This document shows positions 50,791 through 60,055 of a stretch of DNA of 64,000 bases, piece by piece. Below the pieces are notes generated by a model. It searched no databases and was not told where the DNA came from. It worked only from the letters and a program-made list of their open reading frames with translations. The DNA is taken from positions 62,001 to 126,000 of the forward strand of contig JADJWX010000014.1 of assembly GCA_016716135.1 (NCBI GenBank). The letters are read 5' to 3'. Source of the DNA: Lewinellaceae bacterium. GTDB lineage: Bacteria > Bacteroidota > Bacteroidia > Chitinophagales > Saprospiraceae. A program made the position numbers and the translations under genes. Position 1 is the first letter of the stretch, and every line of letters begins with the position of its first letter.

Positions 50791-51222
50791 TTACTCGTCG
50801 TCATCTTCTTCGTCGAGGTCGACAACAACGGGTTTTGGCGGCGCTTCGGCAGACACAGCTACTTTCTCCTCTTTTTTCTTCTTCCCGATGCGCCCGCTGC
50901 GCTTGTCGTCGTTGTACTTGATGCCGTACTTGTCGAGTTTGACGGTAAGAAAGCGAAGCAAACGCTCGTTGCGCTTCAGGTTCAACTCAAATTTGGCCAA
51001 CCAGTCCGCTGCCTCGCAGCTGAATTCGATGCAGTAGTATACACCGCTGGAACGCCGTTTCATTTCATAGGCCAACTGGCGGAGGCCCATCTCATCCACC
51101 GCCACAATAGTAGCGCCAAAGTCTTTTAACTCTTTTTGGATGTGTTCTGCTGTCGATTTGACTTCATCGCCCGACAGCACTGGATCTACGATGAAGGTGA
51201 CTTCGTAATGTCTCATTTTCAA
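50791..51222 (-). CDS. rpsF: 30S ribosomal protein S6 with acidic tail
   Basis: 143 residues: MKMRHYEVTFIVDPVLSGDEV start and the family motif VDEMGLRQLAYEMKRRSSGVYYCIEF are typical. After ~110 residues a Lys/Glu then Asp/Glu-rich tail (KKKEEKVAVSAEAPPKPVVVDLDEEDDDE) extends the protein. S6 binds S18 and 16S rRNA. First gene of the operon, with an exact Bacteroidota promoter 43 bases upstream. Confidence 0.96.
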   Translation of the reverse strand: MKMRHYEVTFIVDPVLSGDEVKSTAEHIQKELKDFGATIVAVDEMGLRQLAYEMKRRSSGVYYCIEFSCEAADWLAKFELNLKRNERLLRFLTVKLDKYGIKYNDDKRSGRIGKKKKEEKVAVSAEAPPKPVVVDLDEEDDDE

Positions 51223-51264
51223 TTACTTGTGAATAAATAAATGAACTTTCGCTGAAAGCGGGTG

Positions 51265-51295
51265 CAAAAGTAGGGCATCGCAGGCATTAAACCAA
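51265..51295 (-). promoter_or_regulatory. Bacteroidota promoter (TTG-N20-TAnnTTTG) of the rpsF operon
   Basis: On the minus strand TTG (51295-51293), exactly 20 bases, then TACTTTTG (51272-51265): a full match to the TTG/TAnnTTTG consensus, 43 bases ahead of the rpsF start. Confidence 0.85.
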
Positions 51296-51407
51296 GTTCG
51301 GCCTGTAAAAATCCGGAGGCCGTTGCGCTGTTTTTTTGGCAAAAATATCCACCGGCAGGCCGCTGTGCCGGGCCGGAAATGTCGTCGATATTATTTGCGG
51401 GGGGGTA

Positions 51408-51438
51408 TTGAATACTGTGTGCCGTGCAAGTACATTTG
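51408..51438 (+). promoter_or_regulatory. Bacteroidota promoter (TTG-N20-TAnnTTTG) of the SET-domain gene
   Basis: TTG at 51408-51410, exactly 20 bases, then TACATTTG at 51431-51438; the start codon is at 51512. It points away from the rpsF promoter. Confidence 0.8.
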
Positions 51439-51511
51439 TCCGCAAAAACAGGCCCCTCCGACGGCCTGTCGTAAACCTGTTTCGTTCACACTTAAACATT
51501 ATTGGCACAAC

Positions 51512-51946
51512 ATGAACCTGATCCCAACCTCCTTCGATCTGACGGAGGTGAAACGCAGCGCAATTCACGGTTTTGGCGTCTATGCAAAAACCGACATCAA
51601 ACAAGGCACTATTTGGTGGAAAGGCGAGATCGACAAGAACATCCTGCTGTTCAACAAAGACCAATATTTTAATTTCCAGCGCTCGGCAAACAACAAACTC
51701 AAGGCCGATTTCTGGAAAATGTTGTCGACCTATTCCTACTACTCCACCCAACTGGACAGTTTGATCGTTTGTCTGGACAATGCCCGCTATGTCAATCATG
51801 CCGACTTGCCCAACTCGGGCCCTGCAGCAGATCACAACCCGCTGATATCCATCGCACTCCGCGATATTGAAAAAGGCGAGGAAATTCTGGAAGACTACGA
51901 CGTGTACGACCAGTGCCCCTGGGCGGAGATTTTGAAACTCATGTAA
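51512..51946 (+). CDS. SET domain-containing protein
   Basis: 144 residues from the ATG at 51512, chosen because it lies 74 bases after a full consensus promoter; the open frame reaches back to 51323 without similarity. The SET fold is recognisable: VKRSAIHGFGVYAKTDIKQGTIWWKGEI, VNHADLPNSGPAADHNPLISIALRDIEKGEEILEDYD (the NH and DY motifs bind AdoMet and form the active-site knot). Known members are protein lysine methyltransferases; the bacterial substrate is unknown. No post-SET zinc motif is visible. Confidence 0.82.
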   Translation: MNLIPTSFDLTEVKRSAIHGFGVYAKTDIKQGTIWWKGEIDKNILLFNKDQYFNFQRSANNKLKADFWKMLSTYSYYSTQLDSLIVCLDNARYVNHADLPNSGPAADHNPLISIALRDIEKGEEILEDYDVYDQCPWAEILKLM

Positions 51947-51950
51947 ATTT

Positions 51951-52021
51951 AGTGATGAGTGATGAGTGATGAGTTGTACACCTTGCCGGAATGGTGAACC
52001 CACTCATCACTCATCACTCAT
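51951..52021. terminator. Hairpin built from heptamer repeats between convergent genes
   Basis: AGTGATGAGTGATGAGTGAT continuing to 51974, and CACTCATCACTCATCACTCA ending at the stop codon of the minus-strand gene (52021), pair over about 20 bp with a ~26-base loop. They are three copies each of a GATGAGT-type heptamer in opposite orientation, related to the tracts at 854-944 and 1409-1459. Their position between the ends of two convergent genes suggests termination, though no T run is present. Confidence 0.6.
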
Positions 52022-55000
52022 TAAAGCATCTCCGACACCGTATCCACAATTGCCTCCACCAGCGCCGGCACCGCATCTTCCCGGCCGCTCAGCCGGAATT
52101 CTTCCCCGACGGTTTTTGTGCCTTTGAACAAACGCCCGCGTAACTGCACCTTCCCGTTTTCCACTGTATAGCGCCCGCGAATGGAATACGCATTTTCATA
52201 CTCGGGTACATCCACAAAAATCAGCGGTGCCTTGGCGCCCTTGACGGTCAGCGCGCGGAAGTAATTTTCCAGGCCCTTGCCCACCTGGAGCGCGTCGCCA
52301 AAATTTTCATCCTGAAAGTAATTCCGGATAAACACCGGCTTCACCTGCGCCAGCGGAATTTTTACCTGCTCATTGACGATGCCGATATCAAAACTGCCCT
52401 GCAAGGGGCCAACCATCATCGGCGTCTGGATACCGCCGATGCCTTTCGCCAGTTCGGGCACCTGGTCGCGGGCATACTGGAACAGCGTACTCACATCAAC
52501 GCGTTTGTCGGCAGTAAGCGCCAGGCCGCTCATGCCCTGCAACAGGCTGTAGGTCAGCAAACCCTGGCCATATTGCCCGGCTTCGTAGCTCACCATGTCG
52601 GCTGCCGAGCCGGTGAGCACAAACATTCCGGTGCGGTCTTTCATGCGGTCGAGCGCGCGAATTTGGGAGGCGTTGAGCTCTTTTTGGCCTGCAGCCAAAT
52701 TTTCCACCACGCGTCCGGAGTTGCAGGCGTCGAGGATGAGCACTTGTTTTTGAGCCGGGATGTCGTTTATCCAATGTGTAAGTTCTTCACTTGATACCGT
52801 GCGGTTGGCCCGTATCGAGGCATCGCTGAGATTGTCGCTGGCAATGTCCATGGTCAGGTAATAAAACAGGGCCCGGTCGGCTTCACCATACGAGATCCCG
52901 TGGCCTGAAAAGTACACGACCAGCACATCTTCGGCTTTGGCCAGGGTTTGAATATGCTCAAATGCCGCTTTGATATTGGCCTTTGTCGGATGGAGCCGGG
53001 TGTCACTGGTGTCGGTGGTCAGCAACTGCACCGAAATACTGTCGTGGAACAGCTGCGCCCCCGTCTGTTTCAACACGTATGCCATATCGCGGGCGTCTTT
53101 GCCGGAGTATTTCAGGTCGAGTTGGGTGCCGGCATAGTTTGCGGTACCGACTGCCAGGATGTGCAGGGCCGGTTTGCGGCTCAGGCGCGGCGCTGCCAGC
53201 CGGGCATTGGGCCGGTCGCTGCCTTTTGCGTACGCAAAAAGCGGGCTGTAAGCCAGGTTTTCAGGCGCACTTTTCAGCCAACCGGCCTCGTTGTAGGCAC
53301 GTACGGAAACATCGTTGAGCGTATCGAGCAGGAAATACCGGGCAAATTTGCTCAGATCAATGGTGCGCGCCGTCAGGCGTTTTTTGTCAAAACCTTCCGG
53401 TGGATTGGCGTCTTCAAGCACCTCCTTGCCATTGATAAACACGCTTAATTTGCCCAAACCTCCGTTGCGCTCCTCCAGCCGGATGTACAGCCGATGCGCG
53501 GAGGTATCCAGTTGGAGGGCAACTTTCGGGTACAGCGCGACGGTATCAAAACCCGCAACCGAGCGCAGCGGTTCGGAAGAGAGCCCGGTGACTTTTTGCA
53601 CCAGTCCCGGTTCGTAGTAGCGCTCTTTGAGTTGCTCAAGGTCGATAATTTCCAAGCCAACGGCATAGTGCATCCGCCGCATGGCGCCGGGCGAGGCGTC
53701 GAAAAGCCCGGATGGTGTGGTCACTACCCAGTCGGCATCGCCCAGGGCGAGCAGGGTGGCCAGTAAAGTTCCGGTGTTTTTGTCCCAAAGTTTGACGGTA
53801 TTATCCTGGCTTCCGGTCAGCACCTGCTGGCCATCGGGCGAAAAGGCCACGGCTGTTACCGGCTTGCTGTGCCCTTCGAAGGTTCGCAGCACACGCCCCG
53901 ACAAGTCCCACAACCGGGCCACATTACCCGTGTTGACCACACCGCTCCCGGTGAGAAATTCCTTGCCGTCGGGCGAAAAAGCCACGGCATTGACATGCCA
54001 CATGTCGCGGTCGGCAAACGTTCGGATTGCCTGCCCCGACGCGTCCCACAACCGCGCCGTACGGTCTTCACTCCCGGTCAGGATGGTTTTGCCATCGGGT
54101 GAAAAAACGGCACGCACCGCGCGGACATAGCGCTCCGGGTGCGAAAACGTGGCGACCTCCCGGCCGTCTGCCGTTTGCAGCCTGGCATGCGGTGGGCCGC
54201 TCCGGTGGCTGGTCAGCACCTGTAGCCCATCGGGTGAGAAGGCCACCGACTCGATTTGCTGGTTCGGCTTGAACGTCCGGACTACCGCACCCGACGCGTC
54301 CCACAACCGAGCCGTACCGTCATAGCTTCCGGTCAGTACCTGTTTGCCGTCGGGTGAAAAGGCTACCGTGCGCACTTGCATGGTATGCCCCGAAAACGTT
54401 TGGATGGCATGGCCTTTCAGGTCCCACAACCGGGCGGTGCTGTCGGCGCTGCCGGATAAAATTTGTGTTCCATCGGGTGAAAACGCCACGGCATGCACAG
54501 CGCCGGTGTGGCCGGGCATGGCTTGCATGGTGGGGACCTTCAAGTCCCACAACCGGGTAATGCCGTCGGCGCTTCCGGTGAGGATTTGTTTGCCGTCGGG
54601 CGAAAAGCATACCGTATGAACGTTGTAGGAATAACCCTTAAGGGTTCGTTGTTCCTGCCCGTTCAGGTCCCAGAGTTTGGCGGTTCGATCGGCGCTACCG
54701 GTCAAAACGGTGTTGCCATCGGGCGAGAAGGCTACTGCTGAAACAAAGTCCGAATGGCCGGCAAACCGGGCCTTTTCCCGGCCTTCCAAATCCCACAGCC
54801 GGGCGGTTTGGTCTTTGCTGCCACTGATAATTTGTTTGCCGTCGGGTGAAAAGGCGAGCGACATAACGGGCAGTTCATGGGCGGTAAATTGCTGTTTTTG
54901 CTTTCCTTTATTGTTCCAGAGCCGGATGGTGCCGTCGTCGCCGCCGGTGATAATTTGTTTGCCGTCAGGCGAAAAAACGGCGGCAAAAACAGTTCCGGTA

Positions 55001-55578
55001 TGGCCGTTAAATGCATGTTGATTTTCCCCGGCCAAGTTCCACAACTGCACCGTGCCATCCGCGCCGGAAATCAGGACATGATCGCCATCGGGTGCAAAGC
55101 GTACTGTTCGGATAGCATTTGTGCCACTGAATTTGTCCAGCAAAATGCCGCCGTTCCGGTCGAACAGCCGGATGTTGCCGTCGAGGCCGCCGGTGGCGAT
55201 CTGTTGGCCATCGGGTGAGAAGGCGATCGACAAAACGGCGTCCATATTTCCGTCAAACGTTTGCAGTTGGTTTCCGGCCAAGTCCCACAGCCGCACCGAT
55301 TGGTCGTTGCTGCCGGTCAGCACCAGCTGGCCGTCGGGCGAAAAGGCTACGGCTACCACGGAGCCTTCGTGGCCGTTGAAGGTTACAATTTCCTGCCCGG
55401 ACTGGTCCCACAATTTCGCCGTGTTATCCCCGCTTCCGGTGAGTATCCACCGGCCGTCGGGCGAAAACGCTACGGCGTAAATGCTTTCGATATGGCCGAG
55501 CGGTACTACGAGGTGGGGTTTTTGGCCAATTAAGCTAATGATCGTTAGTGTGAAAAGGATGGTAAATATATTGCGCAT
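52021..55578 (-). CDS. Secreted WD40-caspase protein, paralogue 1
   Basis: 1185 residues from the ATG at 55578 (MRNIFTILFTLTIISLIGQ signal peptide; an ATG at 55587 is an alternative). Fourteen WD40 repeats of the AFSPDGxxxLTGSxDxTAxLWD type occupy ~25-600, enough for two seven-bladed propellers. A beta-rich linker (FDASPGAMRRMHYAVGLEIIDLEQLKERYYEPG..., ~610-790) leads to a caspase/C14 domain from ~802 with H893 (YFSGHGIS) and C952 (LDACNSGR). The last ~120 residues (PVFIRNYFQDENFGDALQVGKGL...YSIRGRYTVENGKVQLRGRLFKG...AIVDTVSEML) form a separate alpha/beta domain. Likely a periplasmic or surface cysteine protease or its sensor. A TATATTTC sequence (one mismatch) lies 23 bases upstream. Confidence 0.92.
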   Translation of the reverse strand: MRNIFTILFTLTIISLIGQKPHLVVPLGHIESIYAVAFSPDGRWILTGSGDNTAKLWDQSGQEIVTFNGHEGSVVAVAFSPDGQLVLTGSNDQSVRLWDLAGNQLQTFDGNMDAVLSIAFSPDGQQIATGGLDGNIRLFDRNGGILLDKFSGTNAIRTVRFAPDGDHVLISGADGTVQLWNLAGENQHAFNGHTGTVFAAVFSPDGKQIITGGDDGTIRLWNNKGKQKQQFTAHELPVMSLAFSPDGKQIISGSKDQTARLWDLEGREKARFAGHSDFVSAVAFSPDGNTVLTGSADRTAKLWDLNGQEQRTLKGYSYNVHTVCFSPDGKQILTGSADGITRLWDLKVPTMQAMPGHTGAVHAVAFSPDGTQILSGSADSTARLWDLKGHAIQTFSGHTMQVRTVAFSPDGKQVLTGSYDGTARLWDASGAVVRTFKPNQQIESVAFSPDGLQVLTSHRSGPPHARLQTADGREVATFSHPERYVRAVRAVFSPDGKTILTGSEDRTARLWDASGQAIRTFADRDMWHVNAVAFSPDGKEFLTGSGVVNTGNVARLWDLSGRVLRTFEGHSKPVTAVAFSPDGQQVLTGSQDNTVKLWDKNTGTLLATLLALGDADWVVTTPSGLFDASPGAMRRMHYAVGLEIIDLEQLKERYYEPGLVQKVTGLSSEPLRSVAGFDTVALYPKVALQLDTSAHRLYIRLEERNGGLGKLSVFINGKEVLEDANPPEGFDKKRLTARTIDLSKFARYFLLDTLNDVSVRAYNEAGWLKSAPENLAYSPLFAYAKGSDRPNARLAAPRLSRKPALHILAVGTANYAGTQLDLKYSGKDARDMAYVLKQTGAQLFHDSISVQLLTTDTSDTRLHPTKANIKAAFEHIQTLAKAEDVLVVYFSGHGISYGEADRALFYYLTMDIASDNLSDASIRANRTVSSEELTHWINDIPAQKQVLILDACNSGRVVENLAAGQKELNASQIRALDRMKDRTGMFVLTGSAADMVSYEAGQYGQGLLTYSLLQGMSGLALTADKRVDVSTLFQYARDQVPELAKGIGGIQTPMMVGPLQGSFDIGIVNEQVKIPLAQVKPVFIRNYFQDENFGDALQVGKGLENYFRALTVKGAKAPLIFVDVPEYENAYSIRGRYTVENGKVQLRGRLFKGTKTVGEEFRLSGREDAVPALVEAIVDTVSEML

Positions 55579-55708
55579 AGTAACCATTTTTGTTCAAGCG
55601 GAAATATAGGGCAGAATGTGCGGCAAGCAGCCGGATTGCTATTAATTGCGCGTTTTTTTTACCACGGAGACAAGTAGAACACGGAGAAGGATAGCCTGGC
55701 CACGCGAG

Positions 55709-55743
55709 TACTCGTCCTAGGACTTCAAGTCGTAGGACGAGTA
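55709..55743. repeat. Hairpin element, second copy of the 21703-21737 motif
   Basis: TACTCGTCCTA and TAGGACGAGTA form an 11-bp perfect stem with a 13-base loop, and CCTTCGTGGTAAAA follows, as in the other copy on the opposite side of the loop. It lies in the 228-base gap between paralogues 1 and 2 of the WD40-caspase genes. Confidence 0.75.
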
Positions 55744-55806
55744 GGCCCTGCCTTCGTGGTAAAAAAACATCGTTTTGCCACGGGCAAATCCAGCGTGCAC
55801 GCGGTG

Positions 55807-58800
55807 CTACAACATCTCCGACACCTTATCCACAATCGCTTCCACCAGTGCCTGCAAGTCCGTTTTTTTTCCTGAAACCGTAAACGCACCTTTCGGGGCC
55901 TTGCCTTGAAACAACCGCCCACGCACGGCTACAGCATCGCCGTTGACCGTGTAGAGCCCCTTTATGGAATAGGCGTTTTCATATTCGTTTACATCCACGT
56001 ACACCAGGTCGGATTGTGCCCCACGAACAGTGATTTCCTGGAAATACTCGCCTAAGGCGTTGGTCAGGCCCAGCACATCATCGAAGTCATTTTCATCCAT
56101 GAAATTATTCTGGACAAACACAGGCTTCACCTGCGGCAGCTGGATATTCACCTGATCATTGACTACGCCGACATCAAAGCTACCGCTAAGCGGCCCCATC
56201 ATCATTGGTGTCTGCACACCGCCTATTCCCTTGGCCAATTGCGGTACAACATCCCGGGCATATTCGAACAGGGTGCTCACATCCACCCGCTTGTCGGCGG
56301 TCAAGGCCAGACCGCTCATGCCCTGCAGCAGGCTGTACGTGAGCAGGCCTTGGCCGTATTGCCCGGCCTCATAGCTCACCTTGTCGGCCGCCGATCCGGT
56401 GAGCACAAACATACCCGTGCGGTCTTTCATGCGGTCGAGCGCGCGGATTTGGGAAGAACTTAGCTCCTTTTGGCTACCGGTCAAATTTTCCACTACCCGG
56501 CCCGAGTTGCAGGCATCGAGGATGAGCACCTGCTTTTGGGCTGGAATGTCGTTGATCCAGCGGGTGAGTTCCGCGCTCGACACCGTGCGGCTATCGCGCA
56601 CACCCACATCGCTGAGGTTGTCGCTGCTGATGTCCATGGTGAGGTAATAAAACAGCGCCTGATCGGCATCGCCATAGCTCACCCCGTGTCCGGAAAAATA
56701 CGCGAGGAGCACATCCTCGGATTTTGCGTGCTGTTGAACCTTTTCAAAAACTGCCTTGATATGGTTCTTGGTGGGATGGAGATTGGTATCGCTGGTGTCG
56801 GTAACCAGAAGATGGATAAACACACTGTCGAAAAAGAGTTGGGAACTCACCTGTCTTATGGCAGCCGCGATATCCCGGGCATCTTTACTGGAATATTTGA
56901 GGTTGAGTTGAGAACCGGCGTATTCAGAGGTGCCCACGACTATGGCATGCAGGGCCGGTTTCCTGGCCAGGCGCCTTAGCGGAGCAGCATTACCGCTTCG
57001 CTTATCGCCTTCACCCCGGGAACGTGCAAATGCAGGTTGGTATTCAATGCTTTTTGGCGCACTTTTCAGCCAACCGGCCTGGTTGTAGGCGCGCACGGAA
57101 ACGACGTTGAGCGTATCGAACAAAAAGTACCGGGCGTAGTTCTCCAGGTCAATCACCCCGACCGTATCGCGAGTTTTGTTAAAGCCCTCCGGCGGATTGG
57201 CGTCTTCGATAATTTCTTTATCGTTGATGAAAATGCTGACCTTCCCCAGGCCGCCACTGCGGGGGCCGAGGTGAAAAGTCAATTTGTTTGCCAGGGTATC
57301 TAACCGGAGCCGGACGAGCGGGTAAAGCGCAATGGAATTGAAGCCTTCCACCGAGCGCACCGGGTCTTTGGAGAAGCCCAGTAGTTTTTGCAACAAGCCC
57401 GGTTCGTAGTAGCGCTCTTTGATTCGCTCCAATTCAATGATCTCGGTTCCAAGGCGGAAATACATGTTTTCCAGCGCGCCGGGCGAGGCATCAAACAGGC
57501 CCGAAGGCGCCGTCACCACCCAGTCTTTTTCACCCGGGAAGAAGAGGGTAAACCGTTCGGTTCCGTTTTTGTAATCCCAACACTGCACCGTACCGTCATA
57601 GGTTGTGGAAATGGCGTCTCTGCCGTTGGGCAAAAATTGGAGTTGGCTGACCTGCAATGCGGAATGATCTTCAAAAAACAGATCGTCCGCGTTACGGTTC
57701 AAGTTGCCGATTTCGAGGGTGGCCTTTCCGGTACCCAGGTTCCAGATCGTTTTGACACCTTTCCCAACAACTACGAAGTTGGGGTCGGGCGCATAGGTCA
57801 GGTATTCCGACGCCGCGACGCCCTCGAGTTGCCGTACTTTTTTACCGGTTTGAGTGTCCCATTCCGTGAGCTCATCATCCTGGGTCAGTGTACAAATTTT
57901 TTGCCCGTCGGGATGAAACGCTACAGCCTTTACCAGGGAATCGTGCACATACTGCTGTTTGATCTGCCCATCGGCGAGGGCCCACTCGGTGACTACCGTT
58001 CCAATGGGGGGCGAACCCGTGGCGGTATTATCCGGGCCGATGGTGGCTGCCCGGGGTTCGGGGCCTTCGAACCGGACAGCGTGGAACGCATTTTTCCCGA
58101 AGGGATTTTCCAGGGCCCGGCCTGTTGCCAGTTCCCAACCCATGAGTTTGTTTTCCAGGTAACTGCCGTAGCGATCCCGGTATTCCATGGCCTTATCCAG
58201 CACCCTGGCAATACCATGGCGGCCATCGGGTGAAAAGCGCACGGCTGAGATCGGGTGCCAATCGTGGTTAAAAACGGGAAATACTCGCACGGATTCCTTT
58301 TTTTCCAAATCCCAAAGCGAAACGTTGAAAAAGTCGGGCGAAAAATCGACACTGTGTTCCCAAACGGTTTCGGTCCGGGTTTCAGTTCCCGATTTGATTT
58401 CGCGCGGCACCGGATAGGAAAAAACCTTCACCCTTCCGTACAGCGTATCGCCGAGCATATTGATCCCAATGGTATCCTGTAAAGGGCCGAGCACATAGTT
58501 TCGCACTGAATCGGCCGGAATTGGAGGGTACATAGGTTGCGACAGCACACGCCATTCCTGAGAAGAGCCGAGCAGGGCCATTTTACCATCCGGGGAAATA
58601 TCGACAGCGGTACCAACCCATAAGCATTGGTGCCGGTCATTTAATTTGCCCAGGGCTTTGAGTGTATCCATTTCCAATAAATCCGGCGAGTGCCAGTGGT
58701 CACTGCGCAACAGCACCTTTCCGTCCGGGCTAAGCGCAAAGGTTTCGGCACCCTTTTCCGGGTGGAAGAACAGCTTGTCCCGTTGTTCCAGGTTCCAGGT

Positions 58801-59904
58801 TTTTATCGAAGCGTCGAACTTGCTCATGGCTGCAATTCGAAAGTCCGGCGTAAACTGAATGTTGGTTTCCATCACCACATCCCGCTCCATCCGGAATAGT
58901 GCCTTGCCGTCTTCAACATTCCATAAATACACCCCGCTGTCATAGCCGGCCGACAGGCACCGGGTTCCGTCGGCAGAAATATCTATGGAAAGGACACCTT
59001 CCGCTATCCCTTCCATTTGGTGAGTCATGTACTCATTTTGGACATCCCAAACCAAAAGTGCTCCGCTGCCACTGCGTTTTGCCGGTCTGCCAGGCGAAAT
59101 CAATATAAAAACGGGCTTACCGCCAAGCGCGATCAGCACCTTGCTTCCACCGGGGGAAAAGGCAAAATCAGTAACCGGCATATCAAATCGCGGAAGCGAG
59201 ACCGTCAAGTTGTTTTGGTAATCAATCAATTGCAGGGTCTCGCGATCAGCAGTCAGGAGCGCGATTTTGTCATTTTTTACAAACAGCAGGGAGTCACTCT
59301 GCCAAACCTCTTCGAATCGAAGGCGTTTTCGCTTACGCCCGGTCATTGCATCAAAAGCGCCTACCGGCTTGCCGGTAGTTCCTGTTCGGATCGTCAGGGT
59401 TGCGCAATCCGCAGAAAAATGCAGCATAGGGTAGGTGTTCGGCGTTTTCGTCCATTTTTTCTGCCAGCGCAGTTGGCCATCGGCAAGGTTGACACACCAG
59501 ATTCGATCTGTAAACAGCACAGCCAGTGTTCGTTCATCGGGCGAAACCTGGGTGGTTACCGGTGTTCCCGGAAGTTGCGTTTCCCAAACAAGGTCCTCAG
59601 CAAACAAATCCCAGGATACCAATTTCCCGTCTTCCCGAATGCCAATGACGCCTTGCCCGTTTGGGGAGAAACACAAAACACTTTTTGCTCCCGGTATATC
59701 AACAAACCGGACAAATTTTCCGGTGCTCATATCCCAGAGCACGGTTTCCGATTCACTTTTGCTTAGAGCCAGTTGCCCATTTGGGGAAAACCGGACGAAA
59801 TCTACAAAACCCATATGCCCCTCCTGCCGGCTGACGACTACGGGGCTTTGCGCGCAGAGCAGGAAGGATGTAAGGGAAAGGATTATTGAGAGGGCTGTTT
59901 TCAT
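55807..59904 (-). CDS. Secreted WD40-caspase protein, paralogue 2 (diverged propellers)
   Basis: 1365 residues from the ATG at 59904 (MKTALSIILSLTSFLLCAQ signal peptide). About fourteen WD40-like repeats can be counted (FVRFSPNGQLALSKSESETVLWD, LSIDISADGTRCLSAGYDSGVYLWN and others), but they are more degenerate and longer than in paralogues 1 and 3. The linker (FRLGTEIIELERIKERYYEPGLLQKLLGFS) and the caspase domain (H1073 in AYFSGHGVS, C1132 in LDACNSGR) are close to paralogue 1. The C-terminal domain ends VSGKKTDLQALVEAIVDKVSEML, almost the same as in paralogue 1 and the partial gene at 63770. Possible -7 element TACATTTA (59939-59932). Confidence 0.92.
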   Translation of the reverse strand: MKTALSIILSLTSFLLCAQSPVVVSRQEGHMGFVDFVRFSPNGQLALSKSESETVLWDMSTGKFVRFVDIPGAKSVLCFSPNGQGVIGIREDGKLVSWDLFAEDLVWETQLPGTPVTTQVSPDERTLAVLFTDRIWCVNLADGQLRWQKKWTKTPNTYPMLHFSADCATLTIRTGTTGKPVGAFDAMTGRKRKRLRFEEVWQSDSLLFVKNDKIALLTADRETLQLIDYQNNLTVSLPRFDMPVTDFAFSPGGSKVLIALGGKPVFILISPGRPAKRSGSGALLVWDVQNEYMTHQMEGIAEGVLSIDISADGTRCLSAGYDSGVYLWNVEDGKALFRMERDVVMETNIQFTPDFRIAAMSKFDASIKTWNLEQRDKLFFHPEKGAETFALSPDGKVLLRSDHWHSPDLLEMDTLKALGKLNDRHQCLWVGTAVDISPDGKMALLGSSQEWRVLSQPMYPPIPADSVRNYVLGPLQDTIGINMLGDTLYGRVKVFSYPVPREIKSGTETRTETVWEHSVDFSPDFFNVSLWDLEKKESVRVFPVFNHDWHPISAVRFSPDGRHGIARVLDKAMEYRDRYGSYLENKLMGWELATGRALENPFGKNAFHAVRFEGPEPRAATIGPDNTATGSPPIGTVVTEWALADGQIKQQYVHDSLVKAVAFHPDGQKICTLTQDDELTEWDTQTGKKVRQLEGVAASEYLTYAPDPNFVVVGKGVKTIWNLGTGKATLEIGNLNRNADDLFFEDHSALQVSQLQFLPNGRDAISTTYDGTVQCWDYKNGTERFTLFFPGEKDWVVTAPSGLFDASPGALENMYFRLGTEIIELERIKERYYEPGLLQKLLGFSKDPVRSVEGFNSIALYPLVRLRLDTLANKLTFHLGPRSGGLGKVSIFINDKEIIEDANPPEGFNKTRDTVGVIDLENYARYFLFDTLNVVSVRAYNQAGWLKSAPKSIEYQPAFARSRGEGDKRSGNAAPLRRLARKPALHAIVVGTSEYAGSQLNLKYSSKDARDIAAAIRQVSSQLFFDSVFIHLLVTDTSDTNLHPTKNHIKAVFEKVQQHAKSEDVLLAYFSGHGVSYGDADQALFYYLTMDISSDNLSDVGVRDSRTVSSAELTRWINDIPAQKQVLILDACNSGRVVENLTGSQKELSSSQIRALDRMKDRTGMFVLTGSAADKVSYEAGQYGQGLLTYSLLQGMSGLALTADKRVDVSTLFEYARDVVPQLAKGIGGVQTPMMMGPLSGSFDVGVVNDQVNIQLPQVKPVFVQNNFMDENDFDDVLGLTNALGEYFQEITVRGAQSDLVYVDVNEYENAYSIKGLYTVNGDAVAVRGRLFQGKAPKGAFTVSGKKTDLQALVEAIVDKVSEML

Positions 59905-60055
59905 GGTTGATCGAATATTTTTGATTGTGGGTAAATGTAGGGATAAACACAGGCTTTGCCGGCGCCGGTGTGCCAGTCGACACACCACGATCAAAACAGC
60001 CTCCTGGCAGCTCAGCCAGAAGAGAGGGCCCGGGCGTCACGTATGCCTACGAACT

